Source: Photobacterium sanguinicancri
GTDB taxonomy: Bacteria; Pseudomonadota; Gammaproteobacteria; Enterobacterales; Vibrionaceae
Direction: 5' to 3'
NCBI RefSeq assembly: GCF_002265265.1
Contig: NZ_NOIF01000016.1
Coordinates: 1-46,653, forward strand
Length of the DNA: 46,653 nucleotides
Shown: piece after piece, positions 11,001-18,174 of the stretch
How positions within the stretch are numbered: position 1 is the stretch's first letter
Layout of the letters: every line of letters starts with the position of its first letter
Program-made: the position numbers and the translations under genes
The notes under the pieces: model-generated
What the model saw: only the letters and a program-made list of their open reading frames with translations
Database searches by the model: none
Told to the model about the DNA's origin: nothing

Positions 11001-12233
11001 AACTATAAACTACCTTACGGTTCACACCTGTCTCGTGGCGATGGTGATTTGGTTGCAGCTGGCGATGTAATCGCTAACTGGGATCCGCACACAATGCCAA
11101 TCATCACTGAAGTGGCTGGTCGTATCCAGTTCGTTGATATGATTGATGGCGTGACGATCTCTCGTCAAACTGATGACCTAACGGGTCTGTCTATGATTAC
11201 CCTACTAGACGCTGCTGAGCGTACTGGTGCAGGTAAAGACATGCGTCCAACGGTTAAGCTAGTTGATGAGCAAGGTAACGATGTAATGATCGCCGGCACT
11301 GAAATGCCAGCACAATACTTCCTACCTGGCAAAGCGATCGTTCAGCTTGAAGACGGTGCAATGGTTGGTATCGGTGATACGCTTGCACGTATCCCACAAG
11401 CATCAAGTGGTACTAAAGATATCACCGGTGGTCTACCTCGCGTAGCTGACTTGTTCGAAGCACGTAAACCGAAAGAGCCTGCAATTCTTGCAGAAATCAC
11501 GGGTACGGTTTCGTTCGGTAAAGAAACGAAAGGTAAGCGTCGTCTAATCATCACGCCTGCTGAAGGCAACGCATACGAAGAAATGATCCATAAATGGCGT
11601 CAGTTGAACGTATTCGAAGGTGAGAAGGTTGAGTGTGGTGATGTAATCGCCGATGGTCCTGAAACTCCGCACGATATTCTACGTCTACGTGGTGTTCACG
11701 CAGTAGCAGAATATATTGTGAACGAAGTACAGGAAGTTTACCGTCTACAAGGCGTTAAGATTAACGATAAGCACATTGAGACTATCGTTCGTCAAATGCT
11801 ACGTAAGGTAACTATCGTTGTGGCTGGAGATTCTGATTTCCTACCTGGCGAGCAAGTTGAGTTCTCTCGTGTGACTATTGCAAACCGTCAGCTAGAAGCT
11901 GAAGGTAAGCGCATCGCAACGTTCTCTCGTGACCTTCTAGGTATCACGAAAGCATCGCTAGCGACTGAGTCATTCATCTCAGCTGCATCGTTCCAAGAAA
12001 CGACGCGCGTACTTACTGAAGCTGCGGTTTCTGGTAAGCGTGATGAGCTTCGTGGTCTGAAAGAAAACGTAATCGTGGGTCGTCTGATCCCAGCGGGTAC
12101 AGGTTTCTCTTACCACCAGCGCCGTCAGAACGAGCGTAATGCAGAGCTTGAGCCAGTAGCGCCTCAAGTAGATCAAGAGCAAGCGACTCAAGATCTAGCA
12201 GCACTGCTTAATGCGGGTCTGAACGACGATTAA
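8019..12233 (+). CDS. rpoC: DNA-directed RNA polymerase subunit beta'
   Basis: RpoC carries the catalytic magnesium and completes the core polymerase. It has 1404 residues, close to the 1407 of E. coli. The start is GTG at 8019 after ACAGGAG; it gives [10 protein letters not shown], as in E. coli, whose rpoC also starts with GTG. Visible motifs are the N-terminal zinc site (CLCGKY...CEKCG, about 70-88), the catalytic NADFDGD (about 458-464) and the second zinc-binding region ([13 protein letters not shown], about 888-900). A strong terminator follows at 12261-12290. Confidence 0.99.
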   Translation: MKDLLKFLKAQHKTEEFDAIKIGLASPDMIRSWSFGEVKKPETINYRTFKPERDGLFCARIFGPVKDYECLCGKYKRLKHRGVICEKCGVEVTQTKVRRERMGHIELASPVAHIWFLKSLPSRIGLLMDIPLRDIERVLYFESYVVIEPGMTNLERSQLLSEEQYLDALEEWGDEFDAKMGAEAVKALLGNMDLNAEIENMREELEETNSETKRKKLTKRLKLVEAFLQSGNNPEWMILSVLPVLPPDLRPLVPLDGGRFATSDLNDLYRRVINRNNRLKRLLDLAAPDIIVRNEKRMLQESVDALLDNGRRGRAITGSNKRPLKSLADMIKGKQGRFRQNLLGKRVDYSGRSVITVGPYLRLHQCGLPKKMALELFKPFIYGKLETRGLATTIKAAKKMVEREEAVVWDILDEVIREHPVMLNRAPTLHRLGIQAFEPVLIEGKAIQLHPLVCAAYNADFDGDQMAVHVPLTLEAQLEARALMMSTNNILSPASGDPIIVPSQDVVLGLYYMTRDRINAKGEGMYLEGSSEAEKAYRTGNAELHARVKVRITEHSYDEQGNLVADTKLVDTTVGRAILWQIVPKGLSYDLVNTEALGKKQISKLLNTCYRELGMKDTVVFADQIMYTGFAYAALSGVSVGIDDMVVPDAKYTKIAEAEAEVAEIQEQFQSGLVTAGERYNKVIDIWATANEQVAKAMMDNLSFDTVINRDGEEEQQKSFNSVYMMADSGARGSAAQIRQLAGMRGLMAKPDGSIIETPITANFREGLNVLQYFISTHGARKGLADTALKTANSGYLTRRLVDVAQDVVITADDCGTHAGITMMPLVEGGDVKEQLGDRVLGRVVAEDVIKPGTDEILAPRNTLLDEKWCEILEENSVDQVKVRSVVTCENDFGCCKNCYGRDLARGHLVNTGEAVGVVAAQSIGEPGTQLTMRTFHIGGAASAAAAENSIQVKNKGSVKLQNAKFVTNSDGKLVITSRASQMSIIDEFGRTKENYKLPYGSHLSRGDGDLVAAGDVIANWDPHTMPIITEVAGRIQFVDMIDGVTISRQTDDLTGLSMITLLDAAERTGAGKDMRPTVKLVDEQGNDVMIAGTEMPAQYFLPGKAIVQLEDGAMVGIGDTLARIPQASSGTKDITGGLPRVADLFEARKPKEPAILAEITGTVSFGKETKGKRRLIITPAEGNAYEEMIHKWRQLNVFEGEKVECGDVIADGPETPHDILRLRGVHAVAEYIVNEVQEVYRLQGVKINDKHIETIVRQMLRKVTIVVAGDSDFLPGEQVEFSRVTIANRQLEAEGKRIATFSRDLLGITKASLATESFISAASFQETTRVLTEAAVSGKRDELRGLKENVIVGRLIPAGTGFSYHQRRQNERNAELEPVAPQVDQEQATQDLAALLNAGLNDD

Positions 12234-12260
12234 TCATAGTATTCATACTTGATTGATATA

Positions 12261-12290
12261 AAAAAGGCATCCTTCGGGATGCCTTTTTGT
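12261..12290 (+). terminator. Intrinsic terminator of rpoBC
   Basis: AAAAAGGCATCC and GGATGCCTTTTT enclose a TTCG tetraloop, with further T after the stem, 28 bp after the rpoC stop. This ends the rplK/rplJ-rpoBC transcription unit. Confidence 0.95.
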
Positions 12291-12549
12291 TTTCTGGCGA
12301 TCAGGAATATTTGATAGGAGTGGATCTGTAATGAAATCAGAGGGGGCTGGAAGTGTTTAATGCTCTGATATTAATCCCTATATTGAGAGGCAGTGTGGGT
12401 ATTAATATGGGTATTTTAAGAGGGGTCAGCGAGTATCTTCACGTGGTTTCGCGGAGGGCAACGAAACACGTGAGGAGTATTTCAGATATGACAGGCGCAA
12501 CGAGAAGCAGCATCGCTGCCTCACCGTTTATATAAGACGATGATGAGTA
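12291..12549. other. Non-coding gap rpoC-rsd with a stem-loop
   Basis: No convincing gene is seen. A 60-codon frame from a GTG at 12353 lacks recognisable features and a good ribosome-binding site. The notable structure is an inverted repeat at 12436-12476: TCTTCACGTG-g-TTTCG pairs with CGAAA-CACGTGAGGA around a 10-nt loop, with one bulged base and one wobble. In E. coli the thi operon lies between rpoC and rsd. No thi gene remains here, and no terminator for rsd (minus strand) is visible. Confidence 0.5.
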
Positions 12550-13032
12550 CTAGGCGCCCGGAGGGCAAGCCAGACTTTCGCTAATGAGCTCGATAAGTTG
12601 ATCTTCTAGCGCAAAGCGTTGCTCAATAAGTTCACCGACTGCTGATAGGTGCAGGTCAAAATCATCCATGGTGCTTGCTTCATCTGCATCACAGTAGCGA
12701 TCTGCAAAGTTTAATAAAGGGTCAGTGGTTTGGGTGATTTTAGCGTATAGCAGAGAAATGTCTTCAGTTGGTGAATACCCCGTATCATTCCAACGAGCCA
12801 TTACCATGTCGTAGATTTTAAAATGACCAGCTGAGATATAATCGACGAGTTGCTGTGAGAAGAGCTGTAATTGAGAGGCTTCAGGTAGTTGATTTTTACT
12901 GTTATCAAAGGGTGGTAGCCCTGCAAGTTTACAGTAATCAATGAGCAACTGCTGACGTGACATTAACCAGTGATCAATAACATCGCTGGTGCCGCCCCAT
13001 TGTTGTTTTACTTGTTCAAATTTACTTAACAT
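12550..13032 (-). CDS. rsd: Anti-sigma70 factor Rsd (regulator of sigma D)
   Basis: Rsd binds region 4 of sigma70 and frees core polymerase for alternative sigma factors in stationary phase. The protein matches the Rsd/AlgQ family over its length, with DHWLMSRQQLLIDYCKLAG, LVDYISAGHFKIYD and a C-terminal RFALEDQLIELI helix. I choose the second ATG (13032, MLSKFEQ, 160 residues): it has GAGGG 7 nt upstream, whereas the ATG at 13038 is only 1 nt from GAGGG. It is divergent from nudC, the E. coli arrangement. The ribosome-binding site lies in the loop of a perfect 7-bp hairpin (13033-13050). Confidence 0.9.
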   Translation of the reverse strand: MLSKFEQVKQQWGGTSDVIDHWLMSRQQLLIDYCKLAGLPPFDNSKNQLPEASQLQLFSQQLVDYISAGHFKIYDMVMARWNDTGYSPTEDISLLYAKITQTTDPLLNFADRYCDADEASTMDDFDLHLSAVGELIEQRFALEDQLIELISESLACPPGA

Positions 13033-13050
13033 GATCATGCCCTCATGATC
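13033..13050 (-). promoter_or_regulatory. Hairpin displaying the rsd Shine-Dalgarno
   Basis: On the minus strand, GATCATG (13050-13044) and CATGATC (13039-13033) pair perfectly around the 4-nt loop AGGG, which is the core of the Shine-Dalgarno. The preferred start ATG (13032-13030) follows the stem directly. Such a fold would affect ribosome access. It is seen directly as sequence; the regulatory role is inferred. Confidence 0.5.
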
Positions 13051-13167
13051 TAGCAGTATCCTAACAAGATACTATACCCATGAAACTCTTAATAAAGAGA
13101 ACCTTGTATGCGGATTCATATTCCGTTATCAAGTTTAGATTGCCAGTAAAAACGAAACCCTGCAAGG

Positions 13168-13956
13168 ATGGATGTGACATTGATGTTAAAAAAACGAGAA
13201 TTAGCGTATTGGTGTGTAGTACAAGATCGTAAGCTTTACCTTACACAAGGGGCTCTTCCTCTGCTAGATGCTAAAGAGTTGGCGTTTGGTGCTGATATGG
13301 CAGTCAAGATTGGTGAATACGACAATCGCCCAGTGTATTGGTTAGAGGCACCTGAAGGTGCTGATAGTTCAGGATTTTACACGCAAAGAGAATTACTTGG
13401 GTTACCGCCTGCGTTATTTGATTTAGCTGGGCGTGCGACGCAACTATCTCACATGTTCCACACTCAAGGCTTTTGTTCTGCCTGTGGCGGTACATGTGTG
13501 CTTGGAACAAAAGAATTAGCCATGGTGTGTCAGCAGTGCGGTAGCCAGCATTATCCGCGTGTTTCACCGTGTGTCATTGTTGCTGTACGCCGAGAGCATG
13601 AATTGCTACTTGCTCAGCACCCTCGCCATAAAACGGGAATGTACACCGTTATCGCGGGCTTTGTCGAAGCGGGAGAAACCTTAGAGCAATGTGTTGCGCG
13701 TGAAGTCCTAGAAGAAACAGGGATAACGGTTGCCAATATTCGTTATGTTGGTAGTCAGCCTTGGGCATTCCCGTCCAATGTGATGATGGGCTTCTTGGCT
13801 GATTATCAAAGTGGTCAATTAAAACCGGATTATACCGAGTTGAGTGATGCGGTTTGGGCGACAAAAGAGAATATGCCCGAGGTTGCCCCGGCGGGAACGA
13901 TTGCACGGCATCTGATTGAGTTATCACTCGAGTTAATGAATAACCCTAAAGTGTAA
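13168..13956 (+). CDS. nudC: NAD(+) diphosphatase / RNA deNADding enzyme NudC
   Basis: NudC hydrolyses NAD(H) to NMN(H) and AMP and removes NAD caps from RNA 5' ends. The 262 residues show the full architecture: an N-terminal domain, a zinc ribbon with C103-x2-C106 and C121-x2-C124, and a Nudix box at about 164-186 (G-x5-E-x7-REVLEETGI). The family-specific SQPWAFPSN (196-204) follows. The order rsd-nudC-hemE is conserved with E. coli. The start is uncertain between ATG 13168 (AAGG directly adjacent) and ATG 13183. No + strand terminator follows, so read-through to hemE is possible. Confidence 0.95.
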   Translation: MDVTLMLKKRELAYWCVVQDRKLYLTQGALPLLDAKELAFGADMAVKIGEYDNRPVYWLEAPEGADSSGFYTQRELLGLPPALFDLAGRATQLSHMFHTQGFCSACGGTCVLGTKELAMVCQQCGSQHYPRVSPCVIVAVRREHELLLAQHPRHKTGMYTVIAGFVEAGETLEQCVAREVLEETGITVANIRYVGSQPWAFPSNVMMGFLADYQSGQLKPDYTELSDAVWATKENMPEVAPAGTIARHLIELSLELMNNPKV

Positions 13957-13973
13957 GTGCTAACGGAAAATAT

Positions 13974-13996
13974 AAAAAAACCCTCCAATGGGAGGG
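13974..13996 (-). terminator. Minus-strand intrinsic terminator, no gene upstream of it
   Basis: Read on the minus strand, CCCTCC-CATT-GGAGGG is followed by seven T. On the + strand the same hairpin is followed by AAAGG, so it is not a nudC terminator. No minus-strand coding gene lies upstream (hemE and nudC are both +). It therefore suggests a short minus-strand RNA. Confidence 0.65.
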
Positions 13997-14053
13997 AAAG
14001 GTGTGAATCATTACTCTCTATAGAGTAAGTAGTTGTTATTATTGCTAGCACGT
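13974..14053 (-). ncRNA. Candidate small RNA (about 80 nt)
   Basis: A minus-strand promoter-like pair, TTGTGA (14087-14082), 18-bp spacer and TACAAA (14063-14058), would start an RNA near 14051. That RNA would contain a stem TTACTC...GAGTAA (14030-14013) and end in the terminator at 13974-13996. Promoter, internal stem and terminator together are typical of trans-acting sRNAs. No known sRNA family is recognised, and the promoter is only moderate. Confidence 0.35.
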
Positions 14054-14139
14054 CCGTTTTGTATCACGTCTGGTGGGGTTCTCACAAATAGAGTAATGAG
14101 AATGTTGCAGTAAACTTGATCTGCTTAACAATTGCCCTC

Positions 14140-14167
14140 TTTTGTTGCCGCTAGGGAGTGATACAAT
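14140..14167 (+). promoter_or_regulatory. Possible hemE promoter
   Basis: TTTTGT (14140-14145), 16-bp spacer and TACAAT (14162-14167) could drive hemE, with transcription starting near 14174. That would leave a leader of about 24 nt carrying the GGAG at 14188-14191. Confidence 0.4.
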
Positions 14168-14197
14168 ACGCGACAGAATTTACCCATGGAGTTTCAA

Positions 14198-15265
14198 ATG
14201 AGCGAATTAAAGAATGACCGTTACCTACGTGCGTTGCTGAAGCAACCTGTAGATTGCACCCCTGTGTGGATGATGCGTCAAGCTGGCCGTTATCTTCCAG
14301 AGTACCGTGCAACACGTAGCGTCGCTGGTGATTTCATGTCGCTATGTAAGAATGCTGAGTTGGCAAGTGAAGTAACCCTTCAGCCATTGCGTCGTTTCCC
14401 GCTGGATGCGGCGATCCTATTCTCGGACATTCTGACCATTCCAGATGCGATGGGTCTTGGTCTGTACTTTGAAGCGGGTGAAGGCCCTAAATTTGAGCGC
14501 CCAATTACCTGTAAAGCAGACGTAGAGAAGATTGGCCTGCCCGATCCAGAAGGCGAGCTGCAATACGTGATGAACGCCGTTCGTCAGATCCGTAAAGATC
14601 TGCAAGGCGAAGTACCGTTGATTGGCTTTTCTGGTAGTCCATGGACACTAGCGACATACATGGTTGAAGGTGGCAGCTCGAAAGCGTTCACTAAGATCAA
14701 GAAGATGATGTACGCAGAGCCACAAACCCTGCACCTGTTACTTGATAAGCTAGCAGATAGCGTGATTGAATACCTGAATGCGCAAATTAAAGCGGGTGCG
14801 CAATCTGTAATGGTATTTGATACATGGGGTGGTGTATTAACGCCACGCGATTACAACGAATTCTCACTGCGTTACATGCACAAAATTGTTGATGCACTGA
14901 TCCGTGAAAATGAAGGTCGTCGTGTACCTGTCACCTTGTTCACCAAAAATGGTGGTATGTGGTTAGAGCAAATTGCAGCGACAGGTTGTGATGCGGTTGG
15001 CCTAGACTGGACGATTAATATCGCAGATGCGAAAGCGCGCATTGGTGATAAAGTTGCTCTACAAGGCAATATGGATCCTTCAATGCTTTACGCCCAGCCT
15101 GAGCGTATTCGCCAAGAAGTGGCTACTATCCTTGAAGGATATGGCGATGAAGGTACAGGCCACGTGTTTAACCTTGGTCATGGCATCCACCTTGATGTGC
15201 CGCCTGAAAATGCAGGTGTGTTTGTTGACGCGGTCCACGAGCTGTCGAAGCCGTACCACAAATAG
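14198..15265 (+). CDS. hemE: Uroporphyrinogen decarboxylase
   Basis: HemE removes four carboxyl groups from uroporphyrinogen III to give coproporphyrinogen III in haem synthesis. The start is ATG 14198 ([14 protein letters not shown], 355 residues; E. coli 354), because GGAG sits 6 nt upstream; the in-frame ATG at 14186 would leave no ribosome-binding site. The signature [16 protein letters not shown] (about 22-37) contains the substrate-binding arginines, and [14 protein letters not shown] is the second family signature. A terminator follows at 15331-15362. Confidence 0.97.
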   Translation: MSELKNDRYLRALLKQPVDCTPVWMMRQAGRYLPEYRATRSVAGDFMSLCKNAELASEVTLQPLRRFPLDAAILFSDILTIPDAMGLGLYFEAGEGPKFERPITCKADVEKIGLPDPEGELQYVMNAVRQIRKDLQGEVPLIGFSGSPWTLATYMVEGGSSKAFTKIKKMMYAEPQTLHLLLDKLADSVIEYLNAQIKAGAQSVMVFDTWGGVLTPRDYNEFSLRYMHKIVDALIRENEGRRVPVTLFTKNGGMWLEQIAATGCDAVGLDWTINIADAKARIGDKVALQGNMDPSMLYAQPERIRQEVATILEGYGDEGTGHVFNLGHGIHLDVPPENAGVFVDAVHELSKPYHK

Positions 15266-15330
15266 TACGCTGACGCTTTGCTCATAACCCCAGCAGTTTG
15301 AGGCAACGCGTTACATCAATACTATTGAAG

Positions 15331-15362
15331 AGCCCATGCCGTTTTACGGTGTGGGCTTTTTT
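15331..15362 (+). terminator. Intrinsic terminator of hemE
   Basis: AGCCCATGCCG pairs with CGGTGTGGGCT (with wobble) around a short loop and is followed by a run of T. Confidence 0.85.
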
Positions 15363-15378
15363 ATGCTAAGAGAAGCGG

Positions 15379-15966
15379 TTACAGCTTTAGATGCTGGTGG
15401 ACGTAATCACGAATATAAGGCACCACCTCATCTTCAAACCAGGGATTACGTTTTAGCCATAGCGTATTGCGCGGTGATGGATGGGGTAAAGGTAAATAGC
15501 GGGGTGCCCATGTTTGCCATTGCTTGACTGTTTCTGTCAGGGTCTTTGGTTTATCACTGAGGTAATAATTCTGCGCATACTGGCCAATCAGTAATGTCAT
15601 GCCCACATTGGGCAGGGCTGGCAATAGTTGCGGATGCCAAAGCGATGCACATTCTGGTCGTGGCGGTAAGTCACCGGATTTCCCTTTACCTGGATAGCAA
15701 AGGCCCATCGGAACAATGGCGATTTGTGTCTCGTTATAGAATATTTCAGATGGCAGATTGAGCCAGCGGCGTAACCGCTCCCCGCTGGGATCATTCCAAG
15801 GAATGCCACTTTCATGCACGCGAAGACCCGGCGCCTGCCCTATGATCAGAAGCTTGGCTTTCGGGCTTGCTTGAATGATCGGACGTACACCATGACTGAG
15901 ATGATCCTGGCAGATCGTGCACGCTCGCACACGATCCAGTAAGTTACTAAATTGTTGCGTTGCCAT
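15379..15966 (-). CDS. Uracil-DNA glycosylase superfamily protein, Fe-S type
   Basis: This 195-residue protein belongs to the uracil-DNA glycosylase fold. It has motif A-like GQAPGLRVHESGIPWNDPSG (44-62) and C-terminal HPSPRN (motif B-like). Four cysteines, C16-x2-C19 plus C90 and C106, are spaced as in family-4 UDGs that carry a 4Fe-4S cluster. Motif A differs from the classical GE(A/G)PG...PFVG.AG form, so substrate specificity is uncertain; excision of a damaged or deaminated base is the family expectation. It starts 1 bp after the downstream end of the dehydrogenase gene, so the two form an operon. In E. coli this position between hemE and yjaG holds nfi (endonuclease V), another repair gene. 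Confidence 0.85.
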   Translation of the reverse strand: MATQQFSNLLDRVRACTICQDHLSHGVRPIIQASPKAKLLIIGQAPGLRVHESGIPWNDPSGERLRRWLNLPSEIFYNETQIAIVPMGLCYPGKGKSGDLPPRPECASLWHPQLLPALPNVGMTLLIGQYAQNYYLSDKPKTLTETVKQWQTWAPRYLPLPHPSPRNTLWLKRNPWFEDEVVPYIRDYVHQHLKL

Positions 15967-15967
15967 C

Positions 15968-16879
15968 TTAATAGCCTTGGTCGAAATCGACTTGATATTC
16001 TAAGGGCAGTTGCTGGCGGTATTGATGATAATTCTTCGTAAAAATGGTCATGACTTGATCCGGAAAACTTTCAGCGGCGATATGAGGAGTAATTGTGATC
16101 TGACTATGCCCCCAGAAAGGATGGGCAGGGGGCAGGGGTTCTTGCTTGAATACATCAAGGTAAGCATGGGCTATTGCACCATTATTGATCGCTGTTAATA
16201 AACCGTGTTCGCAAATGGCGTTACCTCGCCCCACATTAAAGAGTAACGCACCTTGGCAGTAGCTTAGACTATCTGTATTAAGAATATCATTGGTGTTATC
16301 TGTCGCCGGTAATGTCGATACGATGATATCGGCTTCAGAAAAGGCATCTGAGAGTTGGTTATACGAATAGTTACGATTAAACGCTGGTGATGCAGCGTGG
16401 CCACTGCGATTCACTCCGATGACATCGAGCCCTAGCGCTTGGCAAGCCTGAGCAAGATGGGCACCGATTGACCCTGTACCTAGAATAACCATCTTGAGAT
16501 CAGCTAAAGAACGATAGGGCTGAGGTTGCCACTGCTGCTGATGATGCAGCTGCTGGTAATGGCTAATATGGCGGAAACGGTCGATTAAAAAGCCCAGTAC
16601 ATATTCGCTGATCAGTTGGCCAAAGTAGCCTCGCACATTGGTTAAGCAGTAATCACGGCGTAATGCTGGTTTGGTGAGTGCATCAACGCCCGCGAATGTC
16701 GATTGTAGCCACTTGAGTTGCGGGTAATCGCCTAGCTGAGATGCAATGCGTGGCGGATCCGCTAAAATGATAGTGGCTTGCTGAGGATCGTCTGTTATTG
16801 AAAGATCAGGCAAAGCGGCTTTAGCCAATAAATCACGGTAGGTTCGGTGTTGACGAGAGACGATCAGTACCTGGTGCAT
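15968..16879 (-). CDS. D-2-hydroxyacid dehydrogenase (GhrA-like)
   Basis: This is an NAD(P)-dependent D-isomer 2-hydroxyacid dehydrogenase of 303 residues. The Rossmann motif is LGTGSIGAHLAQ (about 137-148), the arginine motif is NVGRG, and the catalytic histidine lies in ITITPHIAAES near the C-terminus. It resembles the glyoxylate/hydroxypyruvate reductase A group, but the substrate cannot be fixed from sequence alone. The start is ATG 16879 (MHQVLIVSRQ) with AAGGA 7 nt upstream; the longer frame from a TTG at 16900 lacks such a site. It overlaps nothing and leads into the UDG-like gene with a 1-bp gap. Confidence 0.85.
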   Translation of the reverse strand: MHQVLIVSRQHRTYRDLLAKAALPDLSITDDPQQATIILADPPRIASQLGDYPQLKWLQSTFAGVDALTKPALRRDYCLTNVRGYFGQLISEYVLGFLIDRFRHISHYQQLHHQQQWQPQPYRSLADLKMVILGTGSIGAHLAQACQALGLDVIGVNRSGHAASPAFNRNYSYNQLSDAFSEADIIVSTLPATDNTNDILNTDSLSYCQGALLFNVGRGNAICEHGLLTAINNGAIAHAYLDVFKQEPLPPAHPFWGHSQITITPHIAAESFPDQVMTIFTKNYHQYRQQLPLEYQVDFDQGY

Positions 16880-16949
16880 GCCATTTTCCTTTTGTGCCAA
16901 TGTTTATGATATGAATCTTATCGATCTTGCTGTTGAAACCCGTAGTTAA

Positions 16950-16978
16950 TTGTTCAGCTTGGTATTATCAAGTAGAAT
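16950..16978 (+). promoter_or_regulatory. Probable yjaG promoter
   Basis: TTGTTC (16950-16955), 17-bp spacer and TAGAAT (16973-16978). The predicted transcription start near 16985 is downstream of the first in-frame TTG (16982) and so supports the ATG at 17009 as the yjaG start. Confidence 0.55.
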
Positions 16979-17008
16979 TCGTTGCAAACCACTATCGCAG
17001 ATTATTCC

Positions 17009-17596
17009 ATGTTAAAAAATCCAGTTCAGCTTCGTTTAGAGAAATTAGAACCGTGGCAACACCTTACTTTTATGGTGTCGCTATGTGAACGTATGTATCC
17101 CAATTATGTGCTGTTCTGTGAGGAAACGGAGTTTGCTGATGCTTATACGTACCGAATCATCCTCGATAGTATCTGGGAAATTTTAACGGTTAAGTCAGCG
17201 AAAATTAATTTCGAAAAGCAGCTAGAAAAGTTAGAAGATCTTGTGCCGAGCGCAGATGATTTTGATATTTATGCGGTTAACCCAGCGATTGATGCTTGTG
17301 TTGCTTTAGCGGATTTACTTCATGCAATACTTGATCGCGATCTAATGCTTGAGACTATCAATAAGATCAGTACCTTGTCTGCAGAAACCGTTGCTGATTT
17401 AGAAACAGCACGTTCTGGTGAGGAAATCACTCACGAGAATCAGAAAGGAAATGAAGCCGTATGTGAAGAGTGGGATGTGCAGTGGGCTATTTTCCGTGCA
17501 CTAAAAGATGCAGAAAAGCGTGACATTGAATTAATTCGTAGCCTACGTGAAGAGCTACGTGATGAACCCGTCAGTAATATTGGTGTTGCACTGTAA
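17009..17596 (+). CDS. yjaG: YjaG family protein (DUF416)
   Basis: The protein is a conserved DUF416 protein of unknown function, 195 residues, largely helical and acidic, with no signal peptide. It matches E. coli YjaG closely: MLKNPVQLRLEKLEPWQHLTFM at the start, CERMYPNYVLFC, and PSADDFDIYAVNPAIDACVALAD in the middle. The ATG at 17009 is chosen because it reproduces the YjaG N-terminus. The usual neighbour hupA is about 3.3 kb further on, separated by brnQ and a CNNM-type gene. A terminator follows at once. Confidence 0.93.
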   Translation: MLKNPVQLRLEKLEPWQHLTFMVSLCERMYPNYVLFCEETEFADAYTYRIILDSIWEILTVKSAKINFEKQLEKLEDLVPSADDFDIYAVNPAIDACVALADLLHAILDRDLMLETINKISTLSAETVADLETARSGEEITHENQKGNEAVCEEWDVQWAIFRALKDAEKRDIELIRSLREELRDEPVSNIGVAL

Positions 17597-17621
17597 GCGT
17601 TATTAAATAGCGCAATACTAT

Positions 17622-17646
17622 AAAGGAGCCTGATGGCTCCTTTTTT
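17622..17646 (+). terminator. Intrinsic terminator of yjaG
   Basis: AAAGGAGCC-TGAT-GGCTCC followed by six T. Confidence 0.9.
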
Positions 17647-17799
17647 GTGCGTGTTGTTTGTGGTTTGCCCAATATGTTGAATGGCAGCACTTGTTGTTGA
17701 CTTGTTAAGTTGATAGTTCTGAATTTAAATTGAAAAAGCAGCTTAATATGCTAGTTATCGGTTGTGATGTAACCCAAATCACTTATTTAATTTTGGTGC

Positions 17800-17828
17800 T
17801 TGTTTGTCATCGCTTAGACGTTTATAAC
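17800..17828 (+). promoter_or_regulatory. Promoter of the brnQ leader
   Basis: TTGTTT (17800-17805), 17-bp spacer and TATAAC (17823-17828) predict a start near 17835, giving a leader of about 340 nt before brnQ. The bases between the yjaG terminator and this promoter (17647-17799) are AT-rich with no gene. Confidence 0.6.
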
Positions 17829-17903
17829 ATTAGTTATCGAACGAAAGGATAAATAATTTCTTTTCGTGATTATGGATAGTCCCTGTTTAGGGTAGGAGTT
17901 ACT

Positions 17904-17996
17904 GTGAATACAATCGTACGCACACATTGTCAGAATATCGCACTGGTTGCGATGCCTGCGCTACTCCTCCTCTCTTTGAACCTGATTCGGAGCTGA
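17904..17996 (+). CDS. Putative leucine-rich leader peptide of brnQ
   Basis: A 30-codon frame starts with GTG at 17904, has TAGGAG 5 nt upstream, and stops with TGA at 17994-17996. Its C-terminal half reads PALLLLSLNLIRS, with CTA-CTC-CTC-CTC as the Leu run, plus further Leu, Ile and Val codons; 12 of 30 residues are branched-chain. A hairpin ATCGCA/TGCGAT lies inside the frame (17937-17953). Position, size, ribosome-binding site and codon content are those of an attenuator leader peptide (compare leuL and ilvL), here ahead of a branched-chain amino acid transporter. It is inferred as a sensor, not as a functional protein. Confidence 0.65.
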   Translation: MNTIVRTHCQNIALVAMPALLLLSLNLIRS

Positions 17997-18174
17997 CAGG
18001 CTGTACGCAATTTCTGTTAGCTTGAGTAAAGTTAGCAGGAATAATATCCATAATATCCCTCCTTACTAACTTTCCTCCAAGCTGATTTCATCTACAACAC
18101 TATACCAATGCAAACACAGCCATTTCGGTCACTTTTTTGATCAGGGCTTTGGTAATGAAACGCTGAGGATAACT
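17997..18174 (+). promoter_or_regulatory. Candidate brnQ attenuator / SD-sequestering leader
   Basis: Two mutually exclusive hairpins follow the leader frame. CTGTTAGC (18014-18021) can pair with GTTAGCAG (18031-18038), and AAAGTTAG (18028-18035) pairs exactly with CTAACTTT (18066-18073). Further on, the almost continuous 3' strand 18145-18169 pairs with 5' blocks: GGCT with AGCC (18118-18121), TTGGTA with TACCAA (18103-18108), ATGAAA with TTTCAT (18086-18091), GCT with AGC (18080-18082), and GAGGA with TCCTC (18073-18077). GAGGA (18165-18169) is the brnQ Shine-Dalgarno. No GC-rich hairpin with a U-run is seen, so control of translation is more likely than termination. Confidence 0.5.

Noticed and set aside
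12436-12476. Integron attC-like site suggested by the bulged palindrome
   Set aside because: It lacks the outer RYYYAAC/GTTRRRY core sites and no gene cassette or integrase is nearby.
12353-12535. Possible 60-residue protein in the rpoC-rsd gap
   Set aside because: GTG start without a proper ribosome-binding site, no recognisable domain, and the frame runs through a strong stem-loop; treated as chance.
18121-18142. Intrinsic terminator in the brnQ leader (six T at 18133-18138)
   Set aside because: The bases just upstream form no stable GC-rich hairpin; the T-run more likely lies in the apical loop of the SD-covering fold.
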